Below, piece after piece: positions 61,327-64,000 of a stretch of 64,000 bases of DNA (position 1 is its first letter; each line of letters begins with the position of its first letter). Source of the stretch: Pedobacter deserti (GTDB lineage: Bacteria > Bacteroidota > Bacteroidia > Sphingobacteriales > Sphingobacteriaceae); the NCBI RefSeq assembly GCF_024436415.1, contig NZ_JAFMZQ010000001.1, positions 1,922,001 through 1,986,000 of the forward strand, given 5' to 3'. The position numbers and the translations under genes are program-made. The notes under the pieces were generated by a model. That model did not search any database, was not told where the DNA came from, and saw only the letters and a program-made list of their open reading frames with translations.

Positions 61327-62733
61327 ATGGAGATAATACACTTCAGTGCGGAGTGCTACCCGGTAGCTAAAGTTGGTGGTTTGGGTGATGTGGTGGGGGC
61401 GCTGCCGAAATACCAGAATAAACTCGGGCATATCGCAAAGGTGGTGATGCCGGCCTATGAAAACAGCTTTCTACACAACAATGAATTTGAAGTGGTGTAC
61501 AATGGCTGGGTGCGTGTGGGCATTGGTAATTTTCAGGCCAGGGTACTCCGGGAGGTTAGTAATAAGCTTGGCTTCGATCTGTTCCTGGTGCAGGTAGACG
61601 GACTGATGAACCGCGACCGGGTTTATGGGTATGGTGACGATACGGAGCGGTTCCTGGCTTTTCAGATAGCGGCGCTCGACTGGATTGCGCAGTGGAAGCA
61701 CAGACCTGATGTGATCCATTGTCACGATCACCATACCGGTCTTATTCCTTTCATGACGGCTTACTGCCGGCAGTTTGCCAGTCTGAGTCATATTCCTACT
61801 ATTCTAACCATACATAACGCGCAGTATCAGGGGCAGTTTGGCTGGGACCGTTTAGGTTATATTCCTGCATTTGATTTATGGAAGTCGGGCATGCTCGACT
61901 GGAACGGGGCGATTAATCCGCTTGCTGCGGCAATCAAGTGCGCCTGGAAGGTTACTACGGTGTCGCCGAGCTACCTGGACGAGATCAGTTACCAGGCCAA
62001 CGGACTGGACAGCCTACTTGCCAGAGAACGCGGGAAGTCGGCCGGAATACTCAACGGAATTGATACCGATGTATGGAATCCTGCTACGGATGCAATGCTC
62101 CCCAAAAAATATAATTTACGCACCATTGAAAGTGGAAAAATAGCAAACAAAGCGGCCTTATGCGATGTTTTTAGCCTGGATCCGGACAAGCCGCTGTTTA
62201 CCTTTATTGGTCGACTGGTGGGTGAGAAAGGAGCTGATCTTTTACCTGATATTTTCTACAACGCGCTGCGTGAGCATGGTGCGGAAATGAATATATTGGT
62301 GCTGGGCTCGGGAGAGCCGGCTGTGGAAGGAAGGCTCAATGAACTCAAGGGCGTGTTTCCGGGACATTATAACGTTTTTATAGGTTACAATGAGCAGTTA
62401 TCGCATCAGATGTATGCAGGAGCAGATTTCCTGCTGATGCCGAGCAGGGTTGAGCCTTGCGGGCTGAACCAGATGTATGCGCTCCGTTACGGTACTGTGC
62501 CTATTGTGAGAAGAATTGGCGGTTTGCAAGACACGATTATAGACATAGGCGACGAAGGTTTTGGCATATGCCACGATCAGACCAGTGTGTGGGACGTGAA
62601 CCATGCGATGGGAAGGGCGATGGATCTGTATCGTGATAAAAAGAAGATGAAGGAAATTCGTAAGTTTATGATGCAGCTGGACCACTCGTGGGACAAGGCT
62701 GCGCAGGAATATATTAATCTGTACCATATTTAA
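61327..62733 (+). CDS. glgA: glycogen synthase (GT5)
   Basis: 468 residues; elongates alpha-1,4-glucan from ADP-glucose. The N-terminal ADP-glucose site KVGGLGDVVGALPKYQ, HDHHTGLIPF and the C-terminal Glu-containing SRVEPCGLNQMYALRYGTVP and HDQTSVWDVNHAM are family marks. It precedes glgC, which makes its substrate. A hairpin lies just upstream of the start. Confidence 0.95.
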   Translation: MEIIHFSAECYPVAKVGGLGDVVGALPKYQNKLGHIAKVVMPAYENSFLHNNEFEVVYNGWVRVGIGNFQARVLREVSNKLGFDLFLVQVDGLMNRDRVYGYGDDTERFLAFQIAALDWIAQWKHRPDVIHCHDHHTGLIPFMTAYCRQFASLSHIPTILTIHNAQYQGQFGWDRLGYIPAFDLWKSGMLDWNGAINPLAAAIKCAWKVTTVSPSYLDEISYQANGLDSLLARERGKSAGILNGIDTDVWNPATDAMLPKKYNLRTIESGKIANKAALCDVFSLDPDKPLFTFIGRLVGEKGADLLPDIFYNALREHGAEMNILVLGSGEPAVEGRLNELKGVFPGHYNVFIGYNEQLSHQMYAGADFLLMPSRVEPCGLNQMYALRYGTVPIVRRIGGLQDTIIDIGDEGFGICHDQTSVWDVNHAMGRAMDLYRDKKKMKEIRKFMMQLDHSWDKAAQEYINLYHI

Positions 62734-62744
62734 TAGGAAATTTA

Positions 62745-64000
62745 ATGACTGAAAAAGTTCTAGGTGTAATTCTTGGCGGGGGCCAGGGCTCAAGGTTAGC
62801 TCCTCTTACACAAACTCGCTCTAAGCCTGCAGTGCCGATTGCAGGCAAATACAGATTGGTTGATATTCCGATCTCTAATTGCTTAAACTCGGGCATACAC
62901 CGTATGTTTGTACTCACGCAGTTCAACTCTGCGTCGCTCAATAAGCATATCAAGAATACCTATCATTTCAGTCATTTCAGTACGGCCTTTGTAGACATAC
63001 TTGCGGCAGAGCAGACGCCGGATAATCCCACCTGGTTTCAGGGAACAGCGGACGCCGTGCGCCAAACCATGCATCACCTGCTGAACCACGAGTTTGAATA
63101 TGTGTTGATCCTTTCGGGCGACCAGCTCTACCAGATGGATTTCAATGAGATGGTAGACGCGCACATTGAAAGCGGGGTAGAGATGACGCTGGCGACCATA
63201 CCGGTAAACGCTAAGGATGCCCCGAGTTTCGGTATATTAAAGGCAAACGAACAAAACATCATTACATCTTTCATAGAGAAACCTAAAACCGAGCTGCTGG
63301 TCGACTGGTCCTCCGACACTGGTCCGGAAATGCAGGCGGAGGGCAGGGACTACCTGGCTTCGATGGGAATTTACATCTTTAACAGGGATTTGCTGATCAG
63401 GATCTTCTCTGAAAATGAAGAGGAAAAGGATTTTGGGAAGGAGATCATTCCGCGCCTGCTGAACGAGTACGATGTGCTCAGCTTCCAGTATGAAGGGTAC
63501 TGGACCGACATAGGTAATATATCTTCTTTCTTTGAAGCTAACCTGGGCCTGACCGACGATATCCCGAAGTTTAACCTGTTCGATCATAACCATAGCATCT
63601 TTACGCGGGCGCGTATGCTGCCACCGTCAAAACTTCTGGGAACAACACTCGATAAAACGGTCATTGCAGAAGGATGTATTCTGCAGGCTGAGAGCATTAA
63701 GCATGCGGTGATCGGCATCAGGGCGAGAATAGGGGTGGAAACGCAGATTGAAAGCTGTTATGTGATGGGTAACGACAAATATCAGACGCTGGAAGAGATT
63801 GCTGATGATAAGGCCAACGGAATCCCGATGATCGGTATTGGCGACAGGTGTTTCATAAAGAATGCCATCATAGATAAAAACAGCCGCATCGGTGATGATG
63901 TAAGGATTGTTGGTGGTGATCATCTGAAGGATGGGGACTTTGAACTTTATACCATTAAAGATGGTATTGTTGTGGTGAAAAAAGGTGCTGTTGTTCCGAG
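62745..64000 (+). CDS. glgC: glucose-1-phosphate adenylyltransferase, partial (3' end outside window)
   Basis: At least 418 codons from MTEKVLGVILGGGQGSRL; makes ADP-glucose from glucose 1-phosphate and ATP. N-terminal nucleotide loop GGGQGSRLAPLTQTRSKPAVP, LSGDQLYQMDF, FIEKPKTELLVDW, and WTDIGNISSFFEAN are GlgC marks. A left-handed-helix C-terminal half is visible. Nearly complete; families are about 420 residues long, so only a few codons are missing. It starts 11 nt after the glgA stop. Confidence 0.94.
   Translation, partial: MTEKVLGVILGGGQGSRLAPLTQTRSKPAVPIAGKYRLVDIPISNCLNSGIHRMFVLTQFNSASLNKHIKNTYHFSHFSTAFVDILAAEQTPDNPTWFQGTADAVRQTMHHLLNHEFEYVLILSGDQLYQMDFNEMVDAHIESGVEMTLATIPVNAKDAPSFGILKANEQNIITSFIEKPKTELLVDWSSDTGPEMQAEGRDYLASMGIYIFNRDLLIRIFSENEEEKDFGKEIIPRLLNEYDVLSFQYEGYWTDIGNISSFFEANLGLTDDIPKFNLFDHNHSIFTRARMLPPSKLLGTTLDKTVIAEGCILQAESIKHAVIGIRARIGVETQIESCYVMGNDKYQTLEEIADDKANGIPMIGIGDRCFIKNAIIDKNSRIGDDVRIVGGDHLKDGDFELYTIKDGIVVVKKGAVVP

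Overview
The window looks like chromosomal DNA of a Bacteroidota bacterium, most likely family Sphingobacteriaceae (Pedobacter-like). Support: two SusC/SusD pairs among many surface lipoproteins, DUF4290 next to murA, a DUF6496-type microprotein, a fatty-acid hydroxylase of the sphingolipid type, and several promoters of the Bacteroidota form TTTG-N17-21-TAnnTTTG. Species assignment is inference. No tRNA, rRNA, CRISPR array, insertion sequence or prophage was seen. Genes are cut by the window at both ends.

Layout. 1-4311 (minus): ROK glucokinase, gnd, zwf and pgl (partial), the oxidative pentose phosphate entry. 4312-4847: divergent regulatory region with a predicted promoter and a leader of about 340 nt. 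4848-24798 (plus): a 20-kb cluster of twelve exported proteins in one direction: SusC1, SusD1, FAS1-discoidin, an unknown lipoprotein, SusC2, SusD2, FAS1, TIG/delta-60, a phosphatase-fold/LamG protein, DUF1735-CBM6 and two duplicated PKD-discoidin lipoproteins. It has no glycoside hydrolase, sigma factor or sensor. 24878-28185: small genes (carboxypeptidase-regulatory-like protein, pseudo-receiver, pirin, fatty-acid hydroxylase, two lysine-rich microproteins). 28286-33065: outer-membrane protein, FucP-type transporter, GH95 alpha-L-fucosidase. 33192-38695: ispE, OsmC, metZ, then a large metalloprotease-like/beta-propeller protein with a LapA-like partner. 38962-42100 (minus): tgt, LptF/G permease, EamA transporter. 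42158-43938: glycosyltransferase and rsmG. 43957-46794: BlaR1/BlaI-type pair with a clear palindromic operator, divergent from dprA. 46871-52606: CBS enzyme, murA, DUF4290, UvrD helicase. 52777-54545: SemiSWEET and M20 dipeptidase. 54861-61248: sulfate assimilation operon (sulfite reductase, siroheme synthesis, APS reductase, CysD, CysN). 61327-64000: glycogen synthesis (glgA, glgC partial).

How the genes work together. Glucose phosphorylation and the oxidative pentose phosphate genes make NADPH. The sulfate operon takes sulfate to sulfide through APS, and sulfide can enter homocysteine through MetZ and cystathionine through the CBS enzyme, both in this window. The GH95 fucosidase and FucP-like transporter form a small fucose-release and uptake unit. 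The 20-kb double SusCD cluster is the best candidate for an undescribed system: a set of surface-binding proteins with two TonB-dependent transporters and no recognisable active enzyme. SusC1 lacks the usual N-terminal domain and a recognisable TonB box, and the phosphatase-fold member has lost expected metal ligands. Other notable points are a TGT lacking its three zinc cysteines, a MurA with Asp at the catalytic Cys position, and an 11-bp repeat/hairpin structure upstream of the sulfur operon.
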